Source: Myotis daubentonii (lineage: Eukaryota > Chordata > Mammalia > Chiroptera > Vespertilionidae). Taken from it: DNA of 64,000 nt. Within the stretch, counting starts at the first letter, position 1; each line of letters opens with the position of its first letter. Positions 22,755 through 33,119 of this stretch are shown here, piece after piece. The stretch is taken from assembly GCF_963259705.1 (NCBI RefSeq), contig NC_081849.1, forward strand, positions 64,643,821 to 64,707,820, written 5' to 3'. Under the pieces are notes generated by a model that saw only the letters and a program-made list of their open reading frames with translations, searched no databases and was not told where the DNA came from. The translations under genes were made by a program, and so were the position numbers.

Positions 22755-23328
22755 ATTATGCTAAGCAAAATAAGCCAGTCAGAGAAAGATAAATATCACA
22801 TGATCTCACTCATATGTAGAATCTAATGAACCAAATAAACTGATGAACAAAAATAGACACAGAAGCATGGACAGACTGTTGAACCTCGGCAGGAAGGCAG
22901 GGGAGGGTGGTTGGGAAGAGATCAACCAATGAACTTGTATGGATACATGCATAAACCGTGGACACAGACAATGCGGTGGTGAAGGCCTTGGGGGAAGGGG
23001 GACGGGAGCGGGCAGGGAGAGGTTAAAGGGGGGAAAAAGGAGGACCTATGTAATACTTTCAACAATAAAGATTTTTAAAAAAATATATTTTATTGATTTT
23101 TTAGAGAGGAAGGGAGAGAGATAGAGAGTTAGAAACATCGATGAGAGAGAAACATCGATCAGCTGCCTCCTGCACATCTCCCACTGGGGATGTGCCTGCA
23201 ACCCAGGTACATGCCCTTGACCGGAATCGAACCTGGGACCTTTCAGTCCGCAGACCGAGGCTCTATCCACTGAGCCAAACCGGTTTCGGCAACAATAAAG
23301 ATTTTTAAAAGATATAATAACAAAGGAG
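22755..23328 (+). mobile_element. 5'-truncated L1 3' end, interrupted by Ves
   Basis: It starts at 'attatgctaagcaaaataagccagtcagag' and runs through 'cacatgatctcactcatatgtagaatctaatg', 'gacacagaagcatggacag' and 'ggaggacctatgtaatactttcaacaataaag', a typical bat L1 3' UTR. AATCAGTTGTGT flanks it at 22743-22754 and 23329-23340. Its tail is interrupted by an antisense Ves at 23081-23290. Confidence 0.85.
23081..23290 (-). mobile_element. Young Ves SINE, antisense, within L1 tail
   Basis: A 20-bp perfect TSD (AACAATAAAGATTTTTAAAA at 23061-23080 and 23291-23310) proves insertion into the L1 tail. The minus-strand head GCCGAAACCGGTTTGGCTCAG is identical to that of the sense copy at 22523, so both belong to the same young subfamily. 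Confidence 0.95.
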
Positions 23329-23340
23329 AATCAGTTGTGT

Positions 23341-24529
23341 TTCTCGACTTCATGCTGTTTGCCTTTAATTCCTACTTGTAAGTTTCCTAAAGATCCCAAT
23401 CAATGAGAGTGATTTAAGAACAAACCAGGTCAGTTACACTCTTTGATCTCCAAATAGAACCAAATCTCCGAGATGCAGAGGCCTTTCTTTCCGGTCATGT
23501 CCTCCTGTATCTCTCTCTTCATGTTCTAGCTAAGACCCAGCTCAGTTAGCATGGCAGAGGGAAGGGCGCCCCATCTCAGAAATCTGACCCGGACCGGCCA
23601 CATCTCCAGCCACATGTCCAGCGTTTTTCTGGAACCCTCCCCTCCACGGTCACCCTATTAGAGCCTCCATTGCGGCATGTCATCATCTCCTTAGCCTTAT
23701 TTTCTATGGTCACAAACTCAAGGGACGGCAATGCCGGCAAATCTCTGAAGCTTAACGTGCCCAATGAACCCGCGTCTGCCACGGACAGAAGCCTGTACTA
23801 TTTATGGCACCGAGAAGTGAGAAAATGTCCCCTACCCTGGGTATCAGGTAACTCACACAGTTCTGCCAAAGTTTGGTTGTGAAACACGAAGCCTCTGAAA
23901 CCCGGTGGTGTTAAGTGCGCACCAAATATTCAATCCAGACATGTCGTGCTTGAACTATTCTGGGGCTCATAAACCTTTCATCAGAATCAGAGGTGAAATA
24001 TTTGGCCTTATTTGTAAGTCCCATATTTCTAAAGACCTTGGGGGCTCATTTAGTATTCCCAGCAGAAAGGTCACGAGGTGGGTTTGCAGGGGTCCTGGTT
24101 TCGTGGAACTGATGACTTCAAGCAGGAGATACTTTCATGATTTTCCAAGAGCCAGTACCTGGCTCCTCCTGCACGTGGCCCGCTCTGCCCTGTTCTCGCT
24201 CCCTAACCCCCCCTCCCTCCAAAGAAACCCTGAACACAAACACTGTTGTACAGGGCTGCTCACAGCCCTTACATTTTCTGACCAAAACACTGGCACCTTT
24301 ATTTACTATCAGAGAAGGAGCCTACGCCTTTTTAGGCAAGCTGTATTAGAAAAGGCTTTGCAAATGGTTTTATTGCTGGAGGGGAGGTGATGCAATTTCA
24401 TGAAACCTGGAATCCAAGAGCTGGAGGGGTCCTTAGAGACCACCCAGTCCACCCTTAGTTTTCCAGACCAGTGCGCGGAGGCCCAGACAGAGGAGGGGAC
24501 CGGCCCAAGCGGGCCATGCTTTAGTACTA
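23341..24529. other. Unique sequence
   Basis: No repeat or gene recognised. The plus-strand frame 23905-24390 (161 codons) shows no domain and no codon bias I can discern, so I leave it uncalled. Confidence 0.35.
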
Positions 24530-24860
24530 GCTCCTGGGCCTCAGGCAAATGACTAAACCGCTCAGGTCTCCGTCTCCTCACAGAGCAGGGGTGGGGAACC
24601 TTTTTTCTGCCAAGGGCCATTTGGATATTTATAACGTATTTCGAGGGCCATACAAAATGATCAGCTTAAAAATTAGCCTGCTATATTTGGTCAAGCACTT
24701 AATTAACTCACTCCTAATGCCTTGGCAGGGCCAGACCAATGATTTTGTGGGCCTCATAGGCCCGCAGGCCAGACGTTCCCCACCCCCATCACAGAGGTTC
24801 TGAGGACTGAGATAATTCACCCAAAGTAATTAGCGCAGTGCCTGGCAGAGTAAATATTAG
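24530..24860 (+). mobile_element. MIR SINE split by an nhAT insertion
   Basis: The left part 'tcctgggcctcaggcaaatgactaaaccgctcaggtctcc' and the right part 'ggttctgaggactgagataattcacc...gcgcagtgcctggcagagtaaatattag' join into one MIR in sense orientation. The hAT element and its TSD interrupt it at 24578-24796. Confidence 0.75.
24586..24788. mobile_element. Non-autonomous hAT element (nhAT), second family
   Basis: The left end is CAGGGGTGGGGAACC and the right end GTTCCCCACCCCCA, an imperfect inverted repeat. The flanking 8-bp TSD TCACAGAG is perfect (24578-24585 and 24789-24796). The 203-bp interior carries 'aagggccat', 'cgagggccatacaaaatgatcagc' and 'ggcccgcaggcc' segments and has no coding capacity. 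It is a distinct family from both SPIN and the element at 8876. Confidence 0.9.
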
Positions 24861-25535
24861 CCACAGATATTACTGCTACTGCTATTCCTTCCCAGATCAC
24901 TCATTTCTAAGTTTCACTTTCCCAAGCACCTAGCTCTGCCCTTATGTGACCAGCAGGACACCCAAATCTGGGCCTCAGGGGCTGTCTGATAATAGGATGC
25001 TGCGATGTAGTCTCGGAGACTATAATTATCATACTTTCTGAAATATTCAAAGCCTCCAGAGGTCCCGAAACCTCATGAACTAAATATCACAGTAGCCCAC
25101 TCCCAGATTCCCATTATCTCACAAGCCAAGAACTGAATTTTTACAACAGAGGTGAAAGCTGTTTCCCTCATAAACAAGCTGCGCAAAGTCACTGGAAAGC
25201 TGTCCTGATGCTCTTTCCCGAAGAGTGGCTCATTTCTTGCTTGATGATTTGTTAGAGCTGTTTGGACAAGCTGGGCCCATTATCTGCAAGTGTTACCTTT
25301 TCACTTGCTGACTTCGCTGCCTGGAGTGTCCTTTCCTTTCGCAGGCTTCCTCGAAGGTGGTGGCACTAAATCAGGCCTCTGGAGGAGTGTGAGCTTTCTC
25401 TCCGGGAAGGTCACCTCCGAACATACCTGCCCTCTGGGATCCTCCTTAGAAACCGTGCTGTCGCTCTCTTCTCCAGAAAGGAAGTGGGCAGGAAGGAGCC
25501 CATGGCTTGGCCCATGGCTGGCAGACAATAGCTAG
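24861..25535. other. Unique sequence
   Basis: No repeat or gene recognised. Confidence 0.3.
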
Positions 25536-25539
25536 CTTT

Positions 25540-25770
25540 TCTTGAGCACCTACTTTGTGCCAGGCTTTGTTTTAAGGATTTTACATTTATTTTCTCCTCA
25601 GCCCTACATAACAATCTTATGAAGTCCTTTTGCTAGTTTCATTTTGCACAGGGAGAAATGGAGGCACCGGGATTAAGTAACTTTCCTAAAGTGACACAGT
25701 GCCGACACGAGCTGGGACGTGACTCCCAGAGCTGTGCCTTGCAGTGCACGGTCTCACCCAGTCTCATCTG
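25540..25770 (-). mobile_element. MIR SINE, near full length, antisense
   Basis: 'cttgagcacctactttgtgccaggctttg' through 'tttacatttattttctcctcagccctacataacaatcttatgaagtc', 'gggattaagtaactttcctaaagtgacacagtgcc' and 'gagctgggacgtgactcccagagctgtg' is a clearly ordered reversed MIR. Confidence 0.8.
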
Positions 25771-25984
25771 CTTCTGGGCAAATCAACCAGGACTTCATTC
25801 AAAGCAGAGGTCAGATGTATCAACTTTCTCTCCTGCCCAGCCTCACAGATCCTAGTTGAGATTGTATTATAAGAGAATTTAGAGATACACCTTACCCCCC
25901 TGCCCTGCTCCCTATAGTCTATTCCCTCCCTGCTCCCCTCCCCCACCTTAGGTAGCTACTGTCATAGGAGGCCTGGGGTGTATT

Positions 25985-26310
25985 TTTCCCTTGAACGCTT
26001 CTGTGCTTTAACTACAAATGTGTGTATTTCTATTTAATATATAGGATCATTGGGTGTTTTACGATACATAAATGGTATACTCAATAGCTTGTTCTACAAC
26101 TTAAAAAATTAATATATGATTCTGAGTTTATTCACATTGATATATGTAAATCTAGTTCATTCATTTACCTGCTATGTAATATTCCAATGTATAATTAAAC
26201 TCTAGGTTATTTTTAATTTCTGCTATTGATAAATAAGACTGCTATGAACATTTGTTCATATCTCCTTGGAGAATTTCTTTAGGTGAGAGTGGACGAGCTA
26301 AGTTTGTAAG
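25985..26310. mobile_element. L1M-type 3' UTR relic
   Basis: 'atataggatcattgggtg', 'tattcacattgatatatgtaaatctagttcattcatttacctgc', 'tgtaatattccaatgta' and 'taagactgctatgaacatttg' are typical of old L1 3' ends. Non-coding. Confidence 0.55.
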
Positions 26311-26589
26311 GTACACTCACTTTTAATACTGCTACCTGGAGATGCCCACAGTGAGCATCCATCCCTTTTCGGCCAGGCCTCTCTAGTCAAAGCCAAATAG
26401 TTACCCAGATAATTCAGACAGGAAGTCCTTGCCCAGATAACTGTTGTAAAAGCAAATATTGGTAATGACAATGAGGTAGGAAATTACTGAGAAGTTTGTT
26501 GCCTTGCTGGCATACCAAGAACACACAAAAATTATTTTGATCTTAATATCTGATATTGAATTTTTACTATTACCAGACCTTGCGTTCAC

Positions 26590-26790
26590 CATAAATTATA
26601 GATTTCATTCTCTCAGCACTTCTATGAGGTTGATATTACCCCCATCTTATAGCCACAGCAAATGGGGCTCAGGGCACGTAAATCACTAGTCTAAGGTCTC
26701 AAAGCTGGTAAGAATTGGTGGAGCCAGAACCCAAACCCTGTAGAGGGGACACCAAAGTCTGTTTTCCAACGACTGCCATAATGCCTCCAC
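26590..26790 (-). mobile_element. MIR SINE, antisense
   Basis: 'cagcacttctatgaggttgatattacccccatcttatag' then 'cacgtaaatcactagtctaaggtctcaaagctggtaag' and 'ggagccagaacccaaaccc' follow the reversed MIR. Confidence 0.7.
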
Positions 26791-27383
26791 ACACATATAA
26801 TTCAGTTTATTTAGTGATTATAAGAGAATATATCTTTAAGTATCAGAAATGTATCAATTTACATATTAATTTTTATAACCATACCAGTTGCTAAATATTT
26901 TAATATCATTCTAGCTTCTAATTTTATTACTCACTGCCCCCCTAAACCTGACTGATACTCTACTTAAACCAAACCAGTCACTCTTACCTAAATACACCTT
27001 GTGTTTTCCCGCCTACTGGTAGATATACTTTGGCTCTCGAAATGCTGAGGGAAGTCCTCATGCCACCAGTTCTGTTTTACCACAGCTCAGTTTAACAAAC
27101 ATTTATAGAGCAATGACTTGGTAGCAACTAAAGAGAAAACAGTAACAAGGAGACTGGGGATGATGGGAAATTTTGGGACGTGGCTGTGTCTCGAGTTTCC
27201 ACTCATTGGCTGAATCAACAGACTTGAAGGGCTCCCTTCTTCACTGTGCCCTCGTAGGACACCCCGGCGCCTCTTTCTCCTTGAAAAGGAAAGAAAACCA
27301 CCTAAGCTGTGTGAGTGTGTGAGTCAACTGTAGCTTGCTGAGCAGTCTTAAGATAGAGGCAGAACAGCTTGTTTCTCTTAGAG

Positions 27384-27573
27384 CAGCGGTTCTCAACCTT
27401 TCACAGGGGTCGCCTAAATACATCCTGCATATCAGATATTTACATTACGATTCATAACAGTAGCAACATTACAGTTATGAAGTAGCAATGAAAATAATTT
27501 TATGGTTGGGGGTCACCACAACATGAGGAACTGTATTAAAGGGTCGCGGCATCAGGAAGGTTGAGAACCACTG
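27384..27573 (+). mobile_element. SPIN non-autonomous hAT element, subterminal deletion
   Basis: It begins CAGCGGTTCTCAACC and ends GGTTGAGAACCACTG, with TSDs TCTTAGAG and TCTTGGAG (7 of 8 identical) at 27376-27383 and 27574-27581. The body 'catatcagatatttacattacgattcataacag' and 'ggttgggggtcaccacaacatgagg' is shared with the copy at 4523 in opposite orientation. Relative to that copy, about 36 bp just inside the left terminus (the GGTCGCGACC / GTCGAACGAC palindromic part) is missing. Confidence 0.92.
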
Positions 27574-27589
27574 TCTTGGAGCCTCACCA

Positions 27590-28040
27590 GGCTCTTTGTT
27601 TCCTGAAGGCAATTGGCATCCTCCCTTCTCAGGGCCTTTGCTCAAGCTCAACATTTCTTCACAGTGGCACCCATGACATTCCTGGGTGGAAAATCCTTCA
27701 TTGTGAGGCGCTGTCCCGTTCACTGTAGCATGGTTAGCAGCATCCCTCGGCCCTACCCACTAGATGCCAGTGGCACCCCCACACCCAGTCCTGGCAATCG
27801 AATATGTCTCTGGACATTGACAAATGTCCCCTGAGAATCACTGCTATAGCTGTCCTGCCTGGCACACTCTTTCCCCAAAGATCCATGTTTCTATCTCCTA
27901 GCCTCCTTCAAATCTCAGTGCGGCTCATACCCCATTGAGGCTACTCTGACCACCTTATTTATTAATGCAAATTGTCCATCTCTTAACTCCTTTGTATTCC
28001 ATACCCTTATCTACTTATTAATTTTTATGACCATCTAATG
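27590..28040. mobile_element. L2 LINE fragment, interrupted by MER20
   Basis: 'cctcccttctcagggcctttgctc' and, after the MER20 insertion, 'tgtcctgcctggcacactctttccccaaagatcc', 'cttcaaatctcagtgcggctc' and 'gaggctactctgaccacc' follow the L2 3' region in order. No reading frame survives. Confidence 0.55.
27698..27842 (-). mobile_element. MER20-type hAT-Charlie fragment
   Basis: 'ttagcagcatccctcggccctacccactagatgccagtggcaccccc' and 'ctctggacattgacaaatgtcccctgagaatcactg' are the reversed MER20 consensus order. It is an ancient eutherian element. Known work links some MER20 copies to placental-mammal endometrial regulation, but nothing here shows activity. Confidence 0.75.
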
Positions 28041-28149
28041 TACCACACAATGTACTTATTTTTATGTGTTTATATTTGTTTGCTCTCACTATTTCCTTGA
28101 GCAATTTTGTTTCTTGATACTTTCTAAGCTGAGAGAGCAGTTCCTCACA

Positions 28150-28480
28150 TGTCCAAAAAAAATTAAATACAAGTACATATGCAAAGATACATAGTGAAAA
28201 CCTACTTCTCACTCCTGTCCTCTGTGCTCCCAGTTTTTTTTATCCCCAAACTAAGGAGTCAGTTTTTTCTAGTTAGTGTTATATCCTCTCGAGTTTCTCT
28301 ATGCAAAAATCAAGCAAGTAGGAATATGTATTTCTTACCAAAGCTTTCATTTTATTTTTTATTTTTTACAAAAAGTTGGCACATGTGGACACCTGTTCAG
28401 CACTTTCTCTTTTTTTATTTAATTAACCTTATATGCATTTTGATAATAGTTTCTTTGTCTAGGAATTTTCTTGTCTAAGA
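28150..28480. mobile_element. L1M-type 3' UTR relic
   Basis: 'gtgaaaacctacttctcactcctgtcctctgtgctccc' and the later 'ttttacaaaaagttggcacatgtggacacctgttcagcactttctc' are typical of old L1 3' ends. Moderately diverged. Confidence 0.45.
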
Positions 28481-28499
28481 TTTTTGCTTTCATGTTTGA

Positions 28500-30120
28500 A
28501 CATTCTGTGTCGTTAAAACTTGGAGATCCATGGCCTAATAAATACTGCCCGGACCTGCCTGTCCTTTAACAGAGAAAAATACTTGATTTGCCCTTTAAAC
28601 TGGGATCCAGATTTCAGCCAGACCCCAGCCGGGTGTCAGCCAGTCACAGGTCTGCCTGTCCTGTTTCCTGCATGAGAGCGATTCATTGACTCAAGTCCAT
28701 ATGTCATTTGATTATTTTGGATTATGTGACAAGCTTCCCCTCCCTTTTTGATATAAATTAAATTGGTTCCCCCTAGGACAGGGGCACGCTTTGGTACTTC
28801 TTGGAGAGCAGCCAGACTGAGTGAGGACACAGACAGTGTTGATCTGGACCTGTGGCCAAGAATCCCCGAGGGCCTTCTGGGCAGCATTTCCTGCAGCGGC
28901 TGTAGGAAGGGCTCCGGCACAAGTAACTCCTCACACAGCTCCGACTGCACTGGCGGTGACCTAGACGTGCGTTCATTTAGAACTGGTAGCTCTGGATTTC
29001 CGTGCAGGCGAAGGGCTCTCTCTGCCCAGTTCATACAAATAATGGGTAACCCTGAAAGGCAGACACCGGGAGGCTCGGCGAGATAACCCGTTGCCTTAGG
29101 AGCCTAAATGTTCAAAAGGCCCCGGAGAAAAATCTGGCCTGGTGCCCATGGAGTGACTCTGTGATGGGCACTTCATCCTGTGGAAGCAAGTGAGTGCTGT
29201 GTGTTTTGAAATTAAGCACTTAGCGATTATTACTTTAGAGGTCTTAAAGCAGTTAGGTCTCAACTTATCAGGCCTCAATGTATGACATTTCACGTTAGCC
29301 AAAACGACTGTATTTTTTAAAGACCTAAAAGATAAAATACATACCAACCTTTGAAATTGTAAACAAAGAATTAGAATGACAGATCACTGGTTAAAAGAAG
29401 CTATTATCTTGGATGTACATACAAAGGATTCTCTCTCATTTGGGAGGGGACATGGTCAGGTCACGATAATTAAACATCGTTTTTTCTCTCCTTAATTCCA
29501 GAAAGGTTAACAAGAAGTTACAGCAGGCACAGAGAACAGCTGGAACATGCATCTTTCAAATGGGAAAAACTCGTGTCCTTAATCATAGACGAACCCGTGA
29601 GGAAATACTTTAGAAAAGACTGAACTCATCCATCCTTTCATAGAAAATGCAATCTAATCAGTCCTCCGAGGAAAGCAGAGGGGAAGGATTAGGAAGAATA
29701 GTCTGTGTTTATTTTTGTCTGGGATCTATAGAAGTGTAGGTTTATGATTTGACTTGGGCTCTTGCAGTTAAAATGGATGGTATATATGTAATAGCACTCG
29801 CTGCCAGGCTGGGGCAGGGCGTCAGTGGTAAGCAGTGGGCCTGGGCCTCCAGAGCCCCAGCTGTGGTCATTGTCCCTGCTGCCTCCTACCGTCCCACTGT
29901 CACTGACTCCCATGACAAAGTCATGGTCAGATGTTTAATAACCATATTTAGTTATGGTTTCCTGGGAAGAGAGCTATCCATTAGTTTAGGTCTTCTTTAT
30001 TTTTTAATATATTTACTAATACAGTTTATTTCAAGCTTGGAAACATTTCTTTTTTGCAGTTTTATCTCAGATCTTTGATTGGTAGTGTGTTTTGGGGGGG
30101 TAGAAATCTATGTACTCGTC
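28500..30120. other. Unique sequence
   Basis: Contains a slightly GC-richer piece (28780-29080) with chance frames on both strands. No exon with a domain, no RNA gene and no young repeat was seen. Confidence 0.35.
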
Positions 30121-30124
30121 TTTT

Positions 30125-30679
30125 TTTTTTTTTTTAACAGCTTTATAAGATATATACCATATAGTTCACCAATTGAAAGTATACAATCCAATGGTTTTTA
30201 GTATATTCACAGGATTGTGCAACCATCACCAAAATGTAATTGTAGAACATGCTCATCACTCCACAGAGAAATTCCATGCAGTGAGCAAGGTTACTCCCCA
30301 TTTCCCCACTTGCCCAAGGCTGGGCAACCATAATCTACTTTCTGTAGCTGTAGATCTGCCTATTCCGCCTTTCACATGGATGAAATTGTTCAGTATGTGG
30401 TCTTTGTGGCGCTTTCTCCCCTTGGCATGGTGTTTTCCAGGGCCATCTATGTTGTAGCAGGTGTTTGATTAGTGACCAATACCCATTAGATAGATACACT
30501 ACATTTTATTTACCCATTCATCAGTTGATGGGATTGGGGTTGTTTCTACTTTTTGACTATTGTGGACAATGTTGCAGTGATCATTCATGTACAAGTTCTT
30601 GTGTGGATGTGTGTTTTCATTTCTCTGGGAGTGGAATTGCTGGGTCATATTTATGTTTAACATTTTGAGAAACTGTCAG
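30125..30679 (-). mobile_element. L1M 3' UTR, antisense, target of a Ves insertion
   Basis: T13 then 'acagctttataagatatataccatatagttcacc', 'gtatacaatccaatggtttttagtatattcacaggattgtgcaaccatcaccaaaatg' and 'ctgggagtggaattgctgggtcat' is the well-known antisense L1M 3' end. It is interrupted at 30680 by a Ves with a 16-bp TSD. Confidence 0.8.
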
Positions 30680-30695
30680 ACTATTCTGTTTTTTT

Positions 30696-30926
30696 TTGTT
30701 TGTTTGTTTTGTTTGCTTTTTAAAATATATTTCTTTATTGATTTCAGAGAGGAAGGGAGGAGAGTGGGATAGAAACATCAATGATGAGAGAGAATCATTG
30801 CCTCCTGCACGCCCCCTACTGGGGATCGAGCCTGCAACCCAGGCATGTGCCCTTGGCCGGAATCGAACCTGGGACCCTTCAGTCTGCAGGCTGATGCTCT
30901 ATCCACTGAGTCAAGACGGCTAGGGC
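30696..30926 (-). mobile_element. Ves SINE, antisense
   Basis: The TSD ACTATTCTGTTTTTTT lies at 30680-30695 and 30927-30942. The minus-strand head 'gccctagccgtcttgactcagtggatagagcatcagcc' is followed by 'aggttcgattccggccaagggcacatgcctgggttg'. The 'ttggctg' body segment is shortened relative to other copies. Confidence 0.92.
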
Positions 30927-31311
30927 ACTATTCTGTTTTTTTATAGAGTGATGACTGTAGGCAGGGGTCTCTGTCAGGATTTGGATAAACAGCACATCTG
31001 TGAAATAGTGGGGGTCATAGTTGTATTTGCATCTAACAGAAAAGCCCTCTCGGGCAACTAGAAAATGTTCTTTTGCAATCTAAGGGTTTCTTCCTTTAGT
31101 CTGTTTTCCCTTTCTTCCTTCCGACCTCCATTCTCAATTGTTTTATTGTCTCATCAATGTCTATTGAGCCAGGTTACTAATACTGAAGGATTACAACAAG
31201 AGGAAAACTAGACAGTTATGAGAGCAGCGTCAGACACAGAAATGCACATTGGGCCATACTGACCTAGGCCTCACCGTGTATTCTCCAGGTGAGTACAGTA
31301 CTGGAAATACT

Positions 31312-31426
31312 AGGAGGAGGAGAAAGAGGGAGGAGGAGGAAGAGGAGGAGGAGAAAGAAGGAGGAGGAGGAAGCGGAGGAGGAGGAGGAGGAGGAGGAGG
31401 AGGAGGAGGAGGAGGAGGAGGAGGAA
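31312..31426. repeat. (AGG)n purine microsatellite
   Basis: GAG/GGA triplets with scattered AAGA interruptions in the first half and an uninterrupted (GGA)n run over the last ~50 bp. The Glu/Gly and Ser-rich open frames through it are repeat products. G-rich purine tracts of this kind can form quadruplex or triplex DNA. Confidence 0.95.
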
Positions 31427-31429
31427 CAC

Positions 31430-32275
31430 TCCTCTCCCAACAGTGGTTTTACATAAGTGTGAACATATGTTTCACATGCTGTTAAGATACAGTATTGCAC
31501 TGATCTAGTCTTAGTCATTTGCCATCTGGCCTGTATCCTGTCTTATCCTTGAATTCCAGTTTACCTTGGCTGACCCATCTAACCATAAGGCTAAAATCCT
31601 GAGAAGAGAAACCATACTCCTGCTCAACTTGTCAAAGAAGGCTGAGTTCACTAGGGTCCCATCTTTCCGGGGTGGGATTGGGGAAATACCCAAGCACTTT
31701 GATGAATTACCATGAACTGAAGATCCCGAACCATTGATCAGCTTTACTCCAACTCTCCTCACTACCCCTTGGCATGAAGAAAGCAAAAGTTTGATAAATT
31801 AAACCTCAACTTTCAAGGCTTTGAAAAGGTCTGTGGAACGATTTTTCTTTCCTATTTTAATGCTTCATAACCCTGATTATAATAAATAATGCTTACTTCA
31901 TGTCTAATGGGGCTAACATCATGTATGATAGCACTATATTGGAAGAGACATAAAAATAGAACAAGAAATCATTACCAAGAATGCAAAGCAAATTTGAATA
32001 ATCAGCAAAGTTTAAAATGAAATATTCCTAGTTGGTCTCACATGCTACTTGCCTAATGACACTGTAACTGTAACATGTGATATAAATGAATCTAGAGCTG
32101 TTGAAGGCGCAGCAGTGGAGAGTCACTTTTTCCTCCTTATAAGGCTCAGCATGACTCTTCTGCCTATACCTGGGCACGTGTGCAACTCGGCAAACTCTTG
32201 CTTCCCAGCATGCAATGGGCACCTACTCTTTCTGTCTGCCCAGCACCCACTTTCCTCTTTTCTGGTAACCTGATT
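31430..32275. other. Unique sequence
   Basis: No gene or recognised repeat. Confidence 0.3.
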
Positions 32276-32279
32276 CTGT

Positions 32280-32610
32280 CTTGAGAGTGGGGATCCCACT
32301 TTCTTCTAGTGTGTGCTATTTGGTGGGACTGCCCTGTCATCCCTGGTTAAGCAATGGTCACATGACACAAGCATGGCCAATCAGATGTTCCCTCTGGGAA
32401 ATCTGAATCTTGAGTGGAGCCTGGAAGACAAAGGTGGCATTTATTGACTCCTCCCAACAAAGGTGCCCTGAGAAGACTATCCTCACAGCCTGGAGATACT
32501 CCAGTCCTTGTCCTTCAGCCTTTCCAGATTTTTCCATTAAATCCCTTTACCCTCTTGTTAACTTTGTCAATTCACTGTAGTTGCTTGCAACAAAAACCCA
32601 ACTTGATACA
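32280..32610. mobile_element. Probable ancient LTR-type repeat
   Basis: 'gtcacatgacacaagcatggccaatcagatgttccctc' and the tail 'caattcactgtagttgcttgcaacaaaaacccaacttgatacag' recur in mammalian genomes as part of an old ERVL/MaLR-like LTR. The family is not resolved. Confidence 0.35.
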
Positions 32611-33119
32611 GGGCTTCCCTGTCCTTGAGGCTCCTGGTGCGGCAGTATGAGTCCAGAATATTAAACGTTTGTATAGTTAATGATACACATTATTGTGTTG
32701 CTTTCCAAACGAGGAGTACCAGTTTATCATGCAACCAGTAGTACAAAGAGTGCCAATTTAGCCACGCCTTTACCAGTGTCAGATGTTATTATTTAATATC
32801 AAAATTGTTTTATTTACAAGTTTAATTATACCATAAATTCTGGGATTATATTTAGTATAACTTAAATTTTTGATGCTCTATAAGAGCCTACAGAGCAGCA
32901 GGGGAAAATACAAAATATCTTATTATGCTCAGAATTCTAAAGAATGTTTTTACACAGGCAGAATGAAAAATTGTGCAGAATTCCCTGGTTGATTCCTGAG
33001 GAATACCATTGCCACTTAATGGATCTCTCTATCCTCTCCTCTTCAAAACCTCATGTCAAATCTATATTCTGTTTCATTCTAAGATATTGCTTCAAAAGGA
33101 ATTTGTAAGATGCAAATTT

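Noticed and set aside
23905..24390. 161-codon plus-strand frame
   Set aside because: No recognisable domain; no splice or promoter context; unique sequence only.
31249..31518. Glu/Gly-rich and Ser-rich frames
   Set aside because: Products of the (AGG)n microsatellite.
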